From positions 1 through 22,884 of the forward strand of contig CAZIJQ010000040.1 of the NCBI GenBank assembly GCA_964539785.1: a DNA stretch of 22,884 nucleotides, written 5' to 3'. The notes below the pieces were generated by a model, which was given only the letters and a program-made list of their open reading frames with translations, did not search any database and had not been told where the DNA came from. The DNA comes from JABMPO01 sp964539785. Lineage in GTDB: Bacteria; Fidelibacterota; Marinisomatia; Marinisomatales; TCS56. Shown one piece after another: positions 1 to 8,188 of the stretch (within the stretch, counting starts at the first letter, position 1; every line of letters starts with the position of its first letter). The position numbers and the translations under genes were made by a program.

Positions 1-96
1 CTAACAGAATTATTCATGTTTGCTCCATTATTGTTTGTATCTCGGGTTAGCCTTTAAGCATTTATTGCATTCACCTTTGGGTTAATCAGGTTCATC

Positions 97-672
97 TTAC
101 TGATTAATATAACGATCCATATCCAGTGATACACCCTCATCAGTCACCGGTACGAACAACACTTCGCGTCCATGGCGCTGAATTATTTTCCTTGCGCCGG
201 TGTCGCCGGTCAGGGTCAGCAGCTCGGAGGTAAAATCGGTCGAAAAAAATGTAGGGTGGCCGGGTTGGTCTTGGTAGGTAGGGACCAGGATTGGCGGTTT
301 CTGGTGTTCCAAATCAGTTAATAACAATTCAATTGTCGATGATTTAATAAATGGCTTATCGCCGTTACAGAAACACCAGTAATCAGGTTTTTCAGTATTA
401 ATCGTCATGCCAGCTTTAATCGAAGACGCCAGTCCGCTGGCGTAATCGGGATTGTGTACGATTGTGATCCGGTCGCCGAAGCGTTGAGTGAGATAAGGCT
501 CGATCTTTTCCCGCTGGTGTCCGGTGACGACGGTTATATCCAAATTTGTATTTGTAAAATTTCCGACTGTGGTTTCGATCACCGTTTTATGGCCCAGGAG
601 CAATAATAATTTATTAGGTGGCTGGCGTTGTGAGAGTCCGGCGGCAGTAATGATCAGTTGGATATTGCTCAT
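97..672 (-). CDS. mocA: MocA-like molybdenum cofactor nucleotidyltransferase
   Basis: The protein has 191 residues, the usual length for MocA/YgfJ. It should transfer CMP or a related nucleotide to molybdopterin, making the dinucleotide cofactor used by xanthine-dehydrogenase-type hydroxylases in the cytosol. Seen: the N-terminal nucleotide-binding loop AAGLSQR followed by NKLLL (about residues 10-25), the second-half motif NGDKPF around residues 103-108 that supplies the metal-binding aspartate, and GHPTFF further on, all in MobA/MocA order. The loop reads SQRQPPNKL where the family usually has S-x-R-M-G before NKL, a small departure. Its start overlaps the stop of the upstream minus-strand yqeC by 4 bases (ATGA), so the two are probably translationally coupled. 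The pairing with yqeC and two hydroxylases supports the call. Which nucleotide is used is not visible from the sequence. Confidence 0.88.
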   Translation of the reverse strand: MSNIQLIITAAGLSQRQPPNKLLLLLGHKTVIETTVGNFTNTNLDITVVTGHQREKIEPYLTQRFGDRITIVHNPDYASGLASSIKAGMTINTEKPDYWCFCNGDKPFIKSSTIELLLTDLEHQKPPILVPTYQDQPGHPTFFSTDFTSELLTLTGDTGARKIIQRHGREVLFVPVTDEGVSLDMDRYINQ

Positions 673-1406
673 ATAACACGTTCCGATCGATCATTTTGGA
701 CACTGCCGTACCAGGTGGGCTGGCCGGAAGCGGCGAAAATTGCTTGCGCCAAATTGCCGGCCTGGTCGGGATGCGCATCAGTTTTGTTAACGAAATAGGT
801 GCGGGGAAGGTGGCTGGGTATTTTGGACGTGTAGCCCTTTTGCGAGGTGACAACCTCAGCGATGAAGGCGGATGTCAGAATGAAATCATTTTCTATGCCC
901 CAATGAGTCGCGAATAATTCCGGCCGGTGGACCAGTCCATCGGACAGGGTGGTTCCAACAACATCTGCGCCGACTAGGACAATCACCTGATCAAAGAAAT
1001 CGGGCACCTTGGGGTCGTGGTTACAATGCACTTTCAACGGCCGGTTGCGGGCGCCGTCGCATTCCACAACCGTGATATCAGCCTGATTCTTGAATTGCTC
1101 CAGCTCGGCTACTGCAATACCTTCCACCTTACGGGCATTCAAGCAGGTTCCCATTACACACAGGGGTTTGTGCCGGGCGAACCAGGGGGCTAGATCATCA
1201 TCGACGATTTCATCTCGGTAAATAATTTTGGGTTCACTGTGGAAAGCCGATTTGGTAATCGATGTGAGTAGTACCCGGTCATGTTTACGGGATAGATCTC
1301 GACCCAGCCGCTGCTGGAGGCCAGTCTTGCCACCACCGCCCAGTAGGGCGATGCATGAATTCGGAGTTTTGGCAGTATCTGAATTCACCAGAATTGAAAA
1401 ATCCAT
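669..1406 (-). CDS. yqeC: YqeC, selenium-dependent hydroxylase accessory protein
   Basis: From the ATG at 1406 this is a 245-residue protein. YqeC is associated with selenium-dependent molybdenum hydroxylases and is thought to act in cofactor maturation; its exact reaction is not settled. Seen: a P-loop-like GGGGKT at residues 23-28, then VVECDGA and RPLKVH in mid-protein, and VGADVVG plus VHRPELF in the second half, all in the order found in YqeC. The frame stays open to an ATG at 1472, but that codon lies inside the left arm of an inverted-repeat element and would add 22 residues before a family that normally begins close to its P-loop, so I prefer 1406. Neither start has a good Shine-Dalgarno sequence. 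The stop overlaps the mocA start by 4 bases. Confidence 0.85.
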   Translation of the reverse strand: MDFSILVNSDTAKTPNSCIALLGGGGKTGLQQRLGRDLSRKHDRVLLTSITKSAFHSEPKIIYRDEIVDDDLAPWFARHKPLCVMGTCLNARKVEGIAVAELEQFKNQADITVVECDGARNRPLKVHCNHDPKVPDFFDQVIVLVGADVVGTTLSDGLVHRPELFATHWGIENDFILTSAFIAEVVTSQKGYTSKIPSHLPRTYFVNKTDAHPDQAGNLAQAIFAASGQPTWYGSVQNDRSERVI

Positions 1407-1468
1407 TGGCCAATTTACGGAAAAATTGGAATTGTTAATCCAAATAATGGTCACCAGATTTGCCCCTA

Positions 1469-1597
1469 TCATTTCGACAAGTCCAGTTTATTGGGTGTGG
1501 AGAAATCTACAATAGTATTGCACCAAATCCCGCCCTGGAAGTCCGATTCCATCCAATGTAGATTTCTCTTCCCGATCTCCATCGTGAATCGAAATGA
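1469..1597. repeat. MITE-like nested inverted-repeat element
   Basis: Outer arms TCATTTCGA (1469-1477) and TCGAAATGA (1589-1597) are exact reverse complements. Inside them a second exact pair of 12 bases lies at 1500-1511 (GAGAAATCTACA) and 1557-1568 (TGTAGATTTCTC). The order of a TCATTTCGA end followed by GAGAAATCT resembles short non-autonomous palindromic elements spread through many bacterial genomes. No transposase and no coding sequence lie inside. The element covers the upstream alternative start codon of yqeC. Confidence 0.7.
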
Positions 1598-1607
1598 CTT
1601 TGCATGA

Positions 1608-1633
1608 TAGTGACAACTCAGGAGTTGTCACTA
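1608..1633. promoter_or_regulatory. Perfect 26-base palindrome, possible operator or hairpin
   Basis: Left arm TAGTGACAACTC and right arm GAGTTGTCACTA are exact reverse complements separated by only AG. It lies 95 bases before the adenine deaminase start and 11 bases after the neighbouring inverted-repeat element. It could be an operator for a dimeric regulator of the locus, a hairpin in the transcript, or another dispersed palindromic repeat. The sequence alone does not separate these, and no U-run follows, so a rho-independent terminator is unlikely. Confidence 0.5.
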
Positions 1634-1727
1634 CAATATTCAATCCTAAGATTCAAATATCCTCTGTACCCGACGGAAATTTTAGTAAATTAACCTAAAT
1701 AAAAGACTGATTGAAATACCGTAAATT

Positions 1728-3359
1728 ATGCTAAAACCTGATTTTGAAATCTCCGGAAATATTGTTGATCTATTCGAAAGACGCACTTTCCCGGGAATTG
1801 TTACTGTTAAAAATGGTACGATTACAGCAATTGAAAAGACTATAGTCGCCGAAGCGCAATTGATACTGCCCGGCCTGATCGATGCCCACATCCACATCGA
1901 AAGCTCCATGCTGGTGCCCACCGAATTTGCTCGGTTAGCGGTGACACACGGTACGGTTGCAGCGGTCTGCGATCCCCATGAGATTGCCAATGTTCTGGGG
2001 TTGACTGGTGTGGAATACATGCTGGAAAATGCCGGTCAATCACCTTTTAAATTTTACTTTGGTGCACCGTCATGTGTACCGGCCACGCCCTTCGAAACCG
2101 CCGGCGCCGCCATCGAACTCGCAGACATTGAAAGGCTTTTTAACGGTGGACTCAAATTTCTCAGCGAAATGATGAACGTTCCCGGCGTTTTGCTGGACTT
2201 GCCGGAAGTACGGGCCAAACTAGATCTAGCCCAAAAATACGGTCGGCCAATGGATGGGCATTCCCCGGGGTTGCAGGGGGCGGATGCGGAAAAATACATT
2301 GCCGCTGGTATTTCCACGGATCACGAATGCGTGACCCTGGCGGAAGCCCGGGAGAAGATTGCCAATGGTATGAAAATCCAGATTCGGGAAGGATCGGCAG
2401 CTCGCAATTTCGCTGAGTTGTATCCACTGATCGATGAATTTCCGGGAATGTGCATGCTCTGCAGCGACGATAAACACCCGGATGATCTGGAAGCCGGACA
2501 TATCAATGAATTGATCAAACGGGGCCTAGCGGCGGGACTGGATAAATACAATCTGCTACGGGCGGCCTGCATCACCCCAGTGGAGCATTATGGTTTGGAT
2601 GTGGGGCTGCTGCGGGTGGGTGATCCGGCCGATTTTGTCGTCGTGGACGATCTACAGAAATTTAATGTAATCCAAACTTATATCGATGGAAACCTGGTGG
2701 CGGAAAATGGCCGATCAGCACTGCAATCGGTGCCAGTGCCGGTCGTAAATAATTTTAACTGCCAATCAAAAAAAGTATTCGATTTTGTTGTACCGGTCGC
2801 TGGCGAACGAATTCAAACCATCGATGTCATTCCTGACCAATTGATCACCAATGGCGCCCTTGTCCAATCACGAGTTATTGACGGTAATGTGGTAGCCGAT
2901 CCTGACCGTGACATCCTGAAATTGACGGTTGTCAATCGTTATGCAAATGCCCAACCCGCCATTGGCTTTGTGCGCAATTTCGGCCTCAAATCCGGCGCCA
3001 TCGCCTCATCAGTGGCTCATGATTCCCATAATATCGTAGCTATAGGCGCCAGCGATGCTGAACTGTGTCGGGTCGTCAATCTGGTAATCGAACAACGGGG
3101 AGGAATCGCTGCTGTCAATGGGCAGGAAGAATTGATTTTAGCATTACCGGTGGCAGGCATAATGAGTGATCGCGATGGCCATTCTGTCGCTGCACTTTAT
3201 TCCGAGTTGGACCAGTTTGCCAAGGGTTTGGGTTCAACCCTGCCGGCACCGTTCATGAGTCTGTCATTTCTGGCATTGCTGGTGATTCCTGAGTTAAAAC
3301 TCAGCGATCAGGGTCTTTTCGATGGAGTTAGATTCAAATTCACTTCTGTCTTTGGATGA
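1728..3359 (+). CDS. ade: Adenine deaminase
   Basis: A 543-residue amidohydrolase-superfamily enzyme that converts adenine to hypoxanthine and ammonia. Seen: the metal-binding DAHIHIESSM (His54 and His56), DPHEIANV near residue 84, DGHSPG (His178), STDHEC, and CSDDKHPDD (residues 245-253). This set is characteristic of bacterial adenine deaminases rather than of adenosine deaminases. The protein is somewhat shorter than typical members of about 570-590 residues, but the C-terminal domain is complete, with the internal AHDSHN and the final LSFLALLVIPELKLS segment. It is the first gene of the plus-strand run and supplies hypoxanthine to the molybdenum hydroxylases that follow. No obvious ribosome binding site precedes the ATG. 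The call is secure; the metal (Fe or Mn in known members) cannot be read from the sequence. Confidence 0.94.
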   Translation: MLKPDFEISGNIVDLFERRTFPGIVTVKNGTITAIEKTIVAEAQLILPGLIDAHIHIESSMLVPTEFARLAVTHGTVAAVCDPHEIANVLGLTGVEYMLENAGQSPFKFYFGAPSCVPATPFETAGAAIELADIERLFNGGLKFLSEMMNVPGVLLDLPEVRAKLDLAQKYGRPMDGHSPGLQGADAEKYIAAGISTDHECVTLAEAREKIANGMKIQIREGSAARNFAELYPLIDEFPGMCMLCSDDKHPDDLEAGHINELIKRGLAAGLDKYNLLRAACITPVEHYGLDVGLLRVGDPADFVVVDDLQKFNVIQTYIDGNLVAENGRSALQSVPVPVVNNFNCQSKKVFDFVVPVAGERIQTIDVIPDQLITNGALVQSRVIDGNVVADPDRDILKLTVVNRYANAQPAIGFVRNFGLKSGAIASSVAHDSHNIVAIGASDAELCRVVNLVIEQRGGIAAVNGQEELILALPVAGIMSDRDGHSVAALYSELDQFAKGLGSTLPAPFMSLSFLALLVIPELKLSDQGLFDGVRFKFTSVFG

Positions 3360-3463
3360 TGTTCGGGAAATGAGCTAAATTTCGCGGTTTGTTGAAATAG
3401 AAAAATGAAGAAAATACCTTATCAAAAAAAGATTGAAGCTGCGCGGATCTAAGCGGGACTACG

Positions 3464-5740
3464 GTGAGTAAGGAATTCAAATATATTGGTAAATCAGTCC
3501 CCCGGGTCGATGCTGCAGGTAAGATTACCGGCCAGACGCGTTTTCTAACCGATCAATACCTGGATCGGATGATCTACGCCTATCCGTTCTATTCAACAAT
3601 TCCTTTTGGCAAAATTACTGCCATTGATATTGCTCCAGTTCTATCCCAGTCCGGTTTTATGGGGGCATTGACCGCCAATAACATTCCTGGCCAGAACCAG
3701 GTTGGGGTAATTATCGAGGACCAGCCCTTGTTTGCCGATCCGCTGGTGCGGTTCGTCGGTGATTCAATCGGGATTGTGGTAGCGGAGACCGAATCTGCCG
3801 CGCGCCAAGCTGCCCAACTGGTCAATATACAATATGAGGAATTTGATCCAATTTTATCAATTGACGAAAGTAAAGCGGCAACCGATAATTTTATTCACGA
3901 GTCCAATGTAGCCTGTCGCCATCAGGTCGATAAGGGTAATATCGACACGGGCTTCGCAGCCGCTGATCAGATCATCGAAGCGGACTTAAAAACCCCATTT
4001 CAGGAACATTATTATCTAGAACCCCAGGGCTGTATTGCCATCCCGGAGGATAACGGCAGCATTACAATCCACGGGTCGATTCAATGCATTTATTATGTCC
4101 AAAAAGCAGTTGCGCGGGTGCTGGGAATTCCACACAGCAAGGTCCGGGTGATTCAGGCACCAATCGGTGGTGCTTTCGGTGGCAAAGAAGATATCCCATC
4201 TGAATTATGCGCTCGTGCCGCTTTAGCGGCTATAAAATTCAAGCGACCGGTGAAAATGGTTTACAATCGCCGGGACGATGTTCAACTTACCAGCAAACGG
4301 CACCCGTTTCAGATTTATTTCAAGGTCGGTGTATCTAATGCGGGTAAACTATTGGCGGCTGATATTCGGCTGGAAGAAAATTCCGGCGCCTATGCCACCT
4401 TATCGACGGTTGTGTCCTATCGCAGCTCGATTCACGCAATGGGACCTTATGTAATCCCCAATATCAAGGTGCGTTCCGTCGCCTATTATACCAATCTGCC
4501 CACCACCGGTGCTTTCCGCGGTTTCGGGTCGCCCCAGGCAACTTTCGGACACGAACGGATCATGGACATCATCGCTGACCGTTTAGGAATCGATCCGGTG
4601 GAATTGCGGCTTAAGAATGTGTTGCGACCCGGTGACTTGACCCAAACCGCCCAAAAGCTTGATTTGAACGTCGGGGTGGAAGAAACCATTACCCGCGTTC
4701 GTGATCGCTCCAACTGGAATTCCGCTCGCCAGAATAACCAGACCGATAGTCGTTATCTGACCGGTATGGGAATCGCTGCCTCTCATTATGGCAACTGCCT
4801 GGGCGCCGCCGGCTGGGCGTTGGACGGAGCTGGCGTCAAGATTCAGATTCGCCGCGATGGTTCGGTTGGACTGGCTTACGGACTAGCTGAAATGGGACAG
4901 GGCGCTTTGACGGTGATAACCCAGATGGCAGCGGATGCTTTGGGAATCGATTCCCAGCGAATAACCGTGCTTTCACCGAATACCGATTTGGTACCGGATA
5001 GTGGTCCCGGCGTCGCCAGCCGTAACGTGGTCATGACCGGCAACGCCATTAGGGATGCTGCTGCCAAACTGATGCCGATCCTGAAAACTGCTGCAGCTGA
5101 AATGCTAGGTGCCAAAACGGAGAATATAAAGATCGAAAATGATCTGATCTTTGTCGGCGATATCAAAAAATCTGATTTCACCACCCTGGCTGATTATCTA
5201 TTTGTTGGCAATTCTCAGATGGATATGCTGGGCTGGTGGCATGTGCCGGCTCTGGATTATGATCCCGAACGGGGTATTGGCGAAGCCTACTTCACCTATT
5301 CTTATGCTACCCATGTTGCCAAAGTGCGGGTGGACCGACTCACCGGATTGGTGTACGTTAATAAGATCTGGGCCGCCCATGACATTGGTAAAGCGATTAA
5401 CCCTGCTGGACTGGAAGGGCAGGTGGAAGGCGGCACCACGCAAGGCATCGGTTGGGCATTGACCGAACAATTTAAATTTGACAACGGCCGGGTGCTCACC
5501 AGCAATCTATCGACTTATTTATTACCTACCGCCGCTGATGTGGGTGAGGTGGAAACAATTCTGGTTGAAGACCCGGAACCGCTGGGTCCCTGGGGCGCCA
5601 AGGGGATCGGCGAACCGGCCGTGATTCCAACTGCTGCGGCTATCGCTAACGCCGTTAGCCACGCCATTGGCGTTCAGATGAATGAAATTCCCCTGACGCC
5701 GGAAAAAGTTTTAGATGCAATTGAAGGAAGGACGAACTGA
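3464..5740 (+). CDS. xdhA: Xanthine dehydrogenase-type molybdopterin subunit (hydroxylase 1)
   Basis: A 758-residue large subunit of a three-subunit molybdenum hydroxylase, which hydroxylates purine carbons with water as oxygen donor. Seen: GGAFGGKE (residues 235-242), GAFRGFGSPQ (349-358, with the substrate-site Arg352), EMGQG (476-480) for the pterin, and GAKGIGE, whose Glu717 aligns with the catalytic base. All key positions are intact. The start is GTG at 3464. The stop shares one base with the next ATG (TGATG). Its likely [2Fe-2S] and FAD partners lie about 7 kb downstream at 13021-14330, an unusual separation. With MocA and YqeC nearby it probably belongs to the selenium-dependent group, but the selenium ligand is not encoded and cannot be seen. 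Hypoxanthine or xanthine is the likely substrate by context; a different N-heterocycle is possible. Confidence 0.88.
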   Translation: MSKEFKYIGKSVPRVDAAGKITGQTRFLTDQYLDRMIYAYPFYSTIPFGKITAIDIAPVLSQSGFMGALTANNIPGQNQVGVIIEDQPLFADPLVRFVGDSIGIVVAETESAARQAAQLVNIQYEEFDPILSIDESKAATDNFIHESNVACRHQVDKGNIDTGFAAADQIIEADLKTPFQEHYYLEPQGCIAIPEDNGSITIHGSIQCIYYVQKAVARVLGIPHSKVRVIQAPIGGAFGGKEDIPSELCARAALAAIKFKRPVKMVYNRRDDVQLTSKRHPFQIYFKVGVSNAGKLLAADIRLEENSGAYATLSTVVSYRSSIHAMGPYVIPNIKVRSVAYYTNLPTTGAFRGFGSPQATFGHERIMDIIADRLGIDPVELRLKNVLRPGDLTQTAQKLDLNVGVEETITRVRDRSNWNSARQNNQTDSRYLTGMGIAASHYGNCLGAAGWALDGAGVKIQIRRDGSVGLAYGLAEMGQGALTVITQMAADALGIDSQRITVLSPNTDLVPDSGPGVASRNVVMTGNAIRDAAAKLMPILKTAAAEMLGAKTENIKIENDLIFVGDIKKSDFTTLADYLFVGNSQMDMLGWWHVPALDYDPERGIGEAYFTYSYATHVAKVRVDRLTGLVYVNKIWAAHDIGKAINPAGLEGQVEGGTTQGIGWALTEQFKFDNGRVLTSNLSTYLLPTAADVGEVETILVEDPEPLGPWGAKGIGEPAVIPTAAAIANAVSHAIGVQMNEIPLTPEKVLDAIEGRTN

Positions 5741-7056
5741 TGGACCTGCTATTAGCTAATGGTAGAATTGCCAACCCCGGCAGCGAGCCTTCATTGATAG
5801 ATAACGGTTTTATCGCCATCAAAGATGGCTTGATCGTTGCCGTAGGTAACGAACCACCACTTGGATTGAACGATTGTGAAATAGTTGACCTGGCTGGCAA
5901 ACTGGTTTTGCCAGGGATGATAAATGCTCACACTCATCTTTACTCAGCCCTGGCTCTGGGAATGCCCTGGCCAGCAGTGCCACCCCAGAATTTTGTCGAA
6001 AAACTACAGAAAATCTGGTGGCCTTTAGATCGAGCGCTGGATGAAGATTCCACCCGGGCTTCGTTCGAAGCGGGACTGTTGGAATGTCTCCGTAATGGGG
6101 TAACCACCGTGATCGATCACCACTCCAGCCAAAATTTCATCAGCGGTTCGCTGGAAATACTGGCGGAAGTGGCAAGTGCATTCGGGATCAATATGGCGGT
6201 GGCCTTCGAAATTACTGATCGTAATGGCGAAGACGGTTTCGAGGCTGGTTTGCGGGAAAACCTGGAATTTTTCAAACGATATCAAAATCATTCTACGGTG
6301 CACCCCTTGATCGGCTTGCACGCGTCGTTTACATTATCGGATCAATCGCTGGCGACAATTCGCCAAGCATTAGGTGACGTTGACAACTGGGGTATTCACA
6401 TCCACGTTTCCGAGGACCAGGCCGATGAAGTCGATGCCCGCAATCGCGGGTACCGTTCGGTGATCGACCGGTTGAGTAAATTCGAGTTAATCAATGAAAA
6501 TAGCCTGATCATTCATGGTATCCACATGCAGCCGGAAGACGTGGAAATTCTGAGGGTAGCTGGAGCAATGCTGGCGCATAACCCAACCTCAAATGCCAAT
6601 AACCGGGTGGGAATTTTAAGTGCCGAGACCATCAACCGGCTCAACGGTGGGCTGGGAACCGATGGCATGCAGTCTAATCTGCTGAAAGAAGCCAAGGAAG
6701 GCACCCTGATCCGCAGTCAAAGTCTGCCCGGTGGCGCTGATAACCTGGACTACATCAAATTACTGTTTGATCACAATCCACAAATCGCTACAAAGATATT
6801 TGGATGCTCAATCGGTAAAATTCAAGTCGGAGCAACCGCCGATCTTGCGATTTACGATTATTCCCCACGAACCGAATTATCCGCCGATAATTTAAACGGA
6901 CATTTGTTGTTCGGATTGGAGCAACCTTCTGAAGTAATCTGTGGCGGGAAATATCAAATTCGGGATAATAAATTGCTAAATCTAAATGAAGCGGAGGTTA
7001 AATCCGCGGCAAGAATTCAGTCACGAAAACTGTGGCATAAAATGGATAAAACCTGA
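5740..7056 (+). CDS. ssnA: SsnA-type aminohydrolase
   Basis: A 438-residue amidohydrolase matching SsnA of selenium/purine loci in length (about 440) and motifs. Seen: NAHTHLYSA with His64 and His66, the family-specific DHHSS around residue 127, HIHVSED (His220, His222), IHGIHM (His259), and the metal aspartate in GTDGMQSN (Asp308). These predict a mononuclear metal hydrolase acting on a ring C-N bond or an exocyclic amine. The natural substrate of SsnA is not firmly known to me; guanine-like deamination or hydrolysis of a ring-opened purine are both compatible. A purine-rich stretch in the last codons of xdhA (AAGGAAGGA) serves as its ribosome binding site, and its ATG overlaps the xdhA stop by one base, so it is probably translated together with that subunit. 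Confidence 0.87.
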   Translation: MDLLLANGRIANPGSEPSLIDNGFIAIKDGLIVAVGNEPPLGLNDCEIVDLAGKLVLPGMINAHTHLYSALALGMPWPAVPPQNFVEKLQKIWWPLDRALDEDSTRASFEAGLLECLRNGVTTVIDHHSSQNFISGSLEILAEVASAFGINMAVAFEITDRNGEDGFEAGLRENLEFFKRYQNHSTVHPLIGLHASFTLSDQSLATIRQALGDVDNWGIHIHVSEDQADEVDARNRGYRSVIDRLSKFELINENSLIIHGIHMQPEDVEILRVAGAMLAHNPTSNANNRVGILSAETINRLNGGLGTDGMQSNLLKEAKEGTLIRSQSLPGGADNLDYIKLLFDHNPQIATKIFGCSIGKIQVGATADLAIYDYSPRTELSADNLNGHLLFGLEQPSEVICGGKYQIRDNKLLNLNEAEVKSAARIQSRKLWHKMDKT

Positions 7057-7122
7057 TCGAGAATGAGTATCAGGTACAAAAAATAAAGTCAGAAAAACTG
7101 ATATAAACAATTAGCTAATAAT

Positions 7123-7129
7123 AAGGAGA
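7123..7129 (+). promoter_or_regulatory. Strong ribosome binding site of ygeW
   Basis: AAGGAGA is the best Shine-Dalgarno match I noticed in the window. Two ATG codons follow in frame at 7132 and 7135. The GGAG core is only 3 bases from the first but 6 from the second, so 7135 is probably the start actually used. The 75-base spacer before it and the strong site suggest that carbamoyltransferase is made at a high level. Confidence 0.6.
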
Positions 7130-7131
7130 AT

Positions 7132-8175
7132 ATGATGCGTACAGATTTAAAAGGACGTGATTTTTTAACATTACTGGATTTTTCCAAAGAAGAGTTTAAT
7201 TACATGCTGGATGTGGCCGCTGATCTGAAAAGGCGTTATGCCATGGGTGAATTACATGATCATTTAATGCGTGCTAAATCACTATACATGATTTTTTACA
7301 ATCAATCTTTGAGGACCCGCAATTCTTTTGAATCGGGAATGACTCAAATGGGTGGACATGCTCATTTTCTGGCTTCTGATACAATTTATACGCCAGCCGT
7401 CGAAGGCGATGAAAAAGCCTATTCTACGGAACGGGTTTCTGATGTTGCGCGCACATTGGCCGGGTATGGTGATGGTATTTCCATTCGCATGTATGGTCCC
7501 CCCACCGGCTGGGTTTATGGTCGCGCTACTGCCTATATGAAGGAATTTGCTGAATGGTCCAACATTCCAATTATTAATATGGAATGCGATAAATATCACC
7601 CCTGCCAGGGTGGCGCCGATATGCTTACTGTGAAAGAGCGGTTGGGTGAATTTAAAGGAAAGAAATTTGTTATGAGCTGGGCTTATTCACCCAGTTATGA
7701 AAAACCGTTAAGTGTCCCACACAGCTCTATCATTGCGGCAACTAAACTGGGCATGGATGTTGTTCAGGTCCAGCCTAAGGGATTTGAACTGGATGATGAA
7801 GTCATTGCCGCCTGCGAAAGTATGGCAAAGGGAAATGGCAGCAAATTTGAAGTTCAATATGATATGAAGGAAGCTTTTCAAGATGCTCATGTGGTATATC
7901 CTAAATGCTGGGGTGCCAAAGATCAATTTGAAAACGTTGCGGCTGGCGATGATAGCAAGATGCTGGCATTATTTAATCAGAATAAGGATTGGATTTGCGA
8001 TCAGGATATGCTGAATAATGCTCGTGAAGATGTGATGTATATGCACTGTTTGCCTGCTGACCGTGGATTTGAGGTCACCAACGAAGTATTAGATGGTCCT
8101 AATTCAGTTGCCTTTGACGAAGCAGAGAATCGGCTACATTTCCAGAAAGCCGTCATGTCTTTGCTGATGCGGTAA
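7132..8175 (+). CDS. ygeW: YgeW-type knotted carbamoyltransferase
   Basis: A 347-residue aspartate/ornithine carbamoyltransferase-superfamily protein. Seen: the carbamoyl-phosphate site SLRTR (residues 59-63), HPCQ (156-159), and HCLP (305-308). A proline-rich loop SWAYSPSYEKPLSVP (182-196) closely resembles the loop of E. coli YgeW and marks the knotted branch that also includes acetyl- and succinyl-ornithine transcarbamylases. In catabolic loci with a carbamate kinase such enzymes run towards phosphorolysis, splitting a carbamoylated (ureido) compound into an amine and carbamoyl phosphate. The natural acceptor of YgeW is not established to my knowledge. It is followed after 13 bases by a second paralogue and then by carbamate kinase. 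The second in-frame ATG at 7135 has better spacing from the ribosome binding site. The gene looks more AT-rich than the hydroxylase genes. Confidence 0.9.
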   Translation: MMRTDLKGRDFLTLLDFSKEEFNYMLDVAADLKRRYAMGELHDHLMRAKSLYMIFYNQSLRTRNSFESGMTQMGGHAHFLASDTIYTPAVEGDEKAYSTERVSDVARTLAGYGDGISIRMYGPPTGWVYGRATAYMKEFAEWSNIPIINMECDKYHPCQGGADMLTVKERLGEFKGKKFVMSWAYSPSYEKPLSVPHSSIIAATKLGMDVVQVQPKGFELDDEVIAACESMAKGNGSKFEVQYDMKEAFQDAHVVYPKCWGAKDQFENVAAGDDSKMLALFNQNKDWICDQDMLNNAREDVMYMHCLPADRGFEVTNEVLDGPNSVAFDEAENRLHFQKAVMSLLMR

Positions 8176-8188
8176 GGGGAATATTATT

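Larger units (their letters stand above)
1407..1727. other. Divergent intergenic region without a gene
   Basis: This stretch separates minus-strand yqeC from the plus-strand operon. It holds a MITE-like inverted-repeat element and a perfect palindrome, each listed separately. Promoters for both directions should lie here. I could not find a convincing -35/-10 pair with normal spacing ahead of the adenine deaminase gene, whose last 60 upstream bases are AT-rich, and that start also lacks a clear ribosome binding site. Confidence 0.7.

Noticed and set aside
1407..1472. An N-terminal extension of YqeC from an ATG at 1472.
   Set aside because: The codon lies in the arm of an inverted-repeat element, lacks a ribosome binding site, and adds residues that do not fit the family's N-terminus.
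3405..3452. A 15-codon reading frame (starting MKKIPYQKK) just before the GTG of the first molybdopterin subunit, resembling a leader peptide.
   Set aside because: It has no ribosome binding site, no run of one regulatory amino acid and no evident alternative hairpins. A frame of this length in AT-rich DNA is expected by chance.
4876..5184. Antisense reading frames of about 100 codons within hydroxylase, YgfK and other genes (including one of 190 codons at 16434-17006).
   Set aside because: They lie opposite strongly conserved coding sequence, show no recognisable domain, and are the expected shadow frames of genes with this codon use.
5740..7056. SsnA considered as methylthioadenosine/S-adenosylhomocysteine deaminase, a frequent automatic label.
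   Set aside because: The DHHSS motif, the overall length and the neighbours (YgfK, YgeW, Mo hydroxylases) match SsnA better.
7051..7075. Short inverted repeat ACCTGAT/ATCAGGT over the ssnA stop codon, considered as a terminator.
   Set aside because: The stem has only 7 base pairs and an 11-base loop, and no U-run follows.
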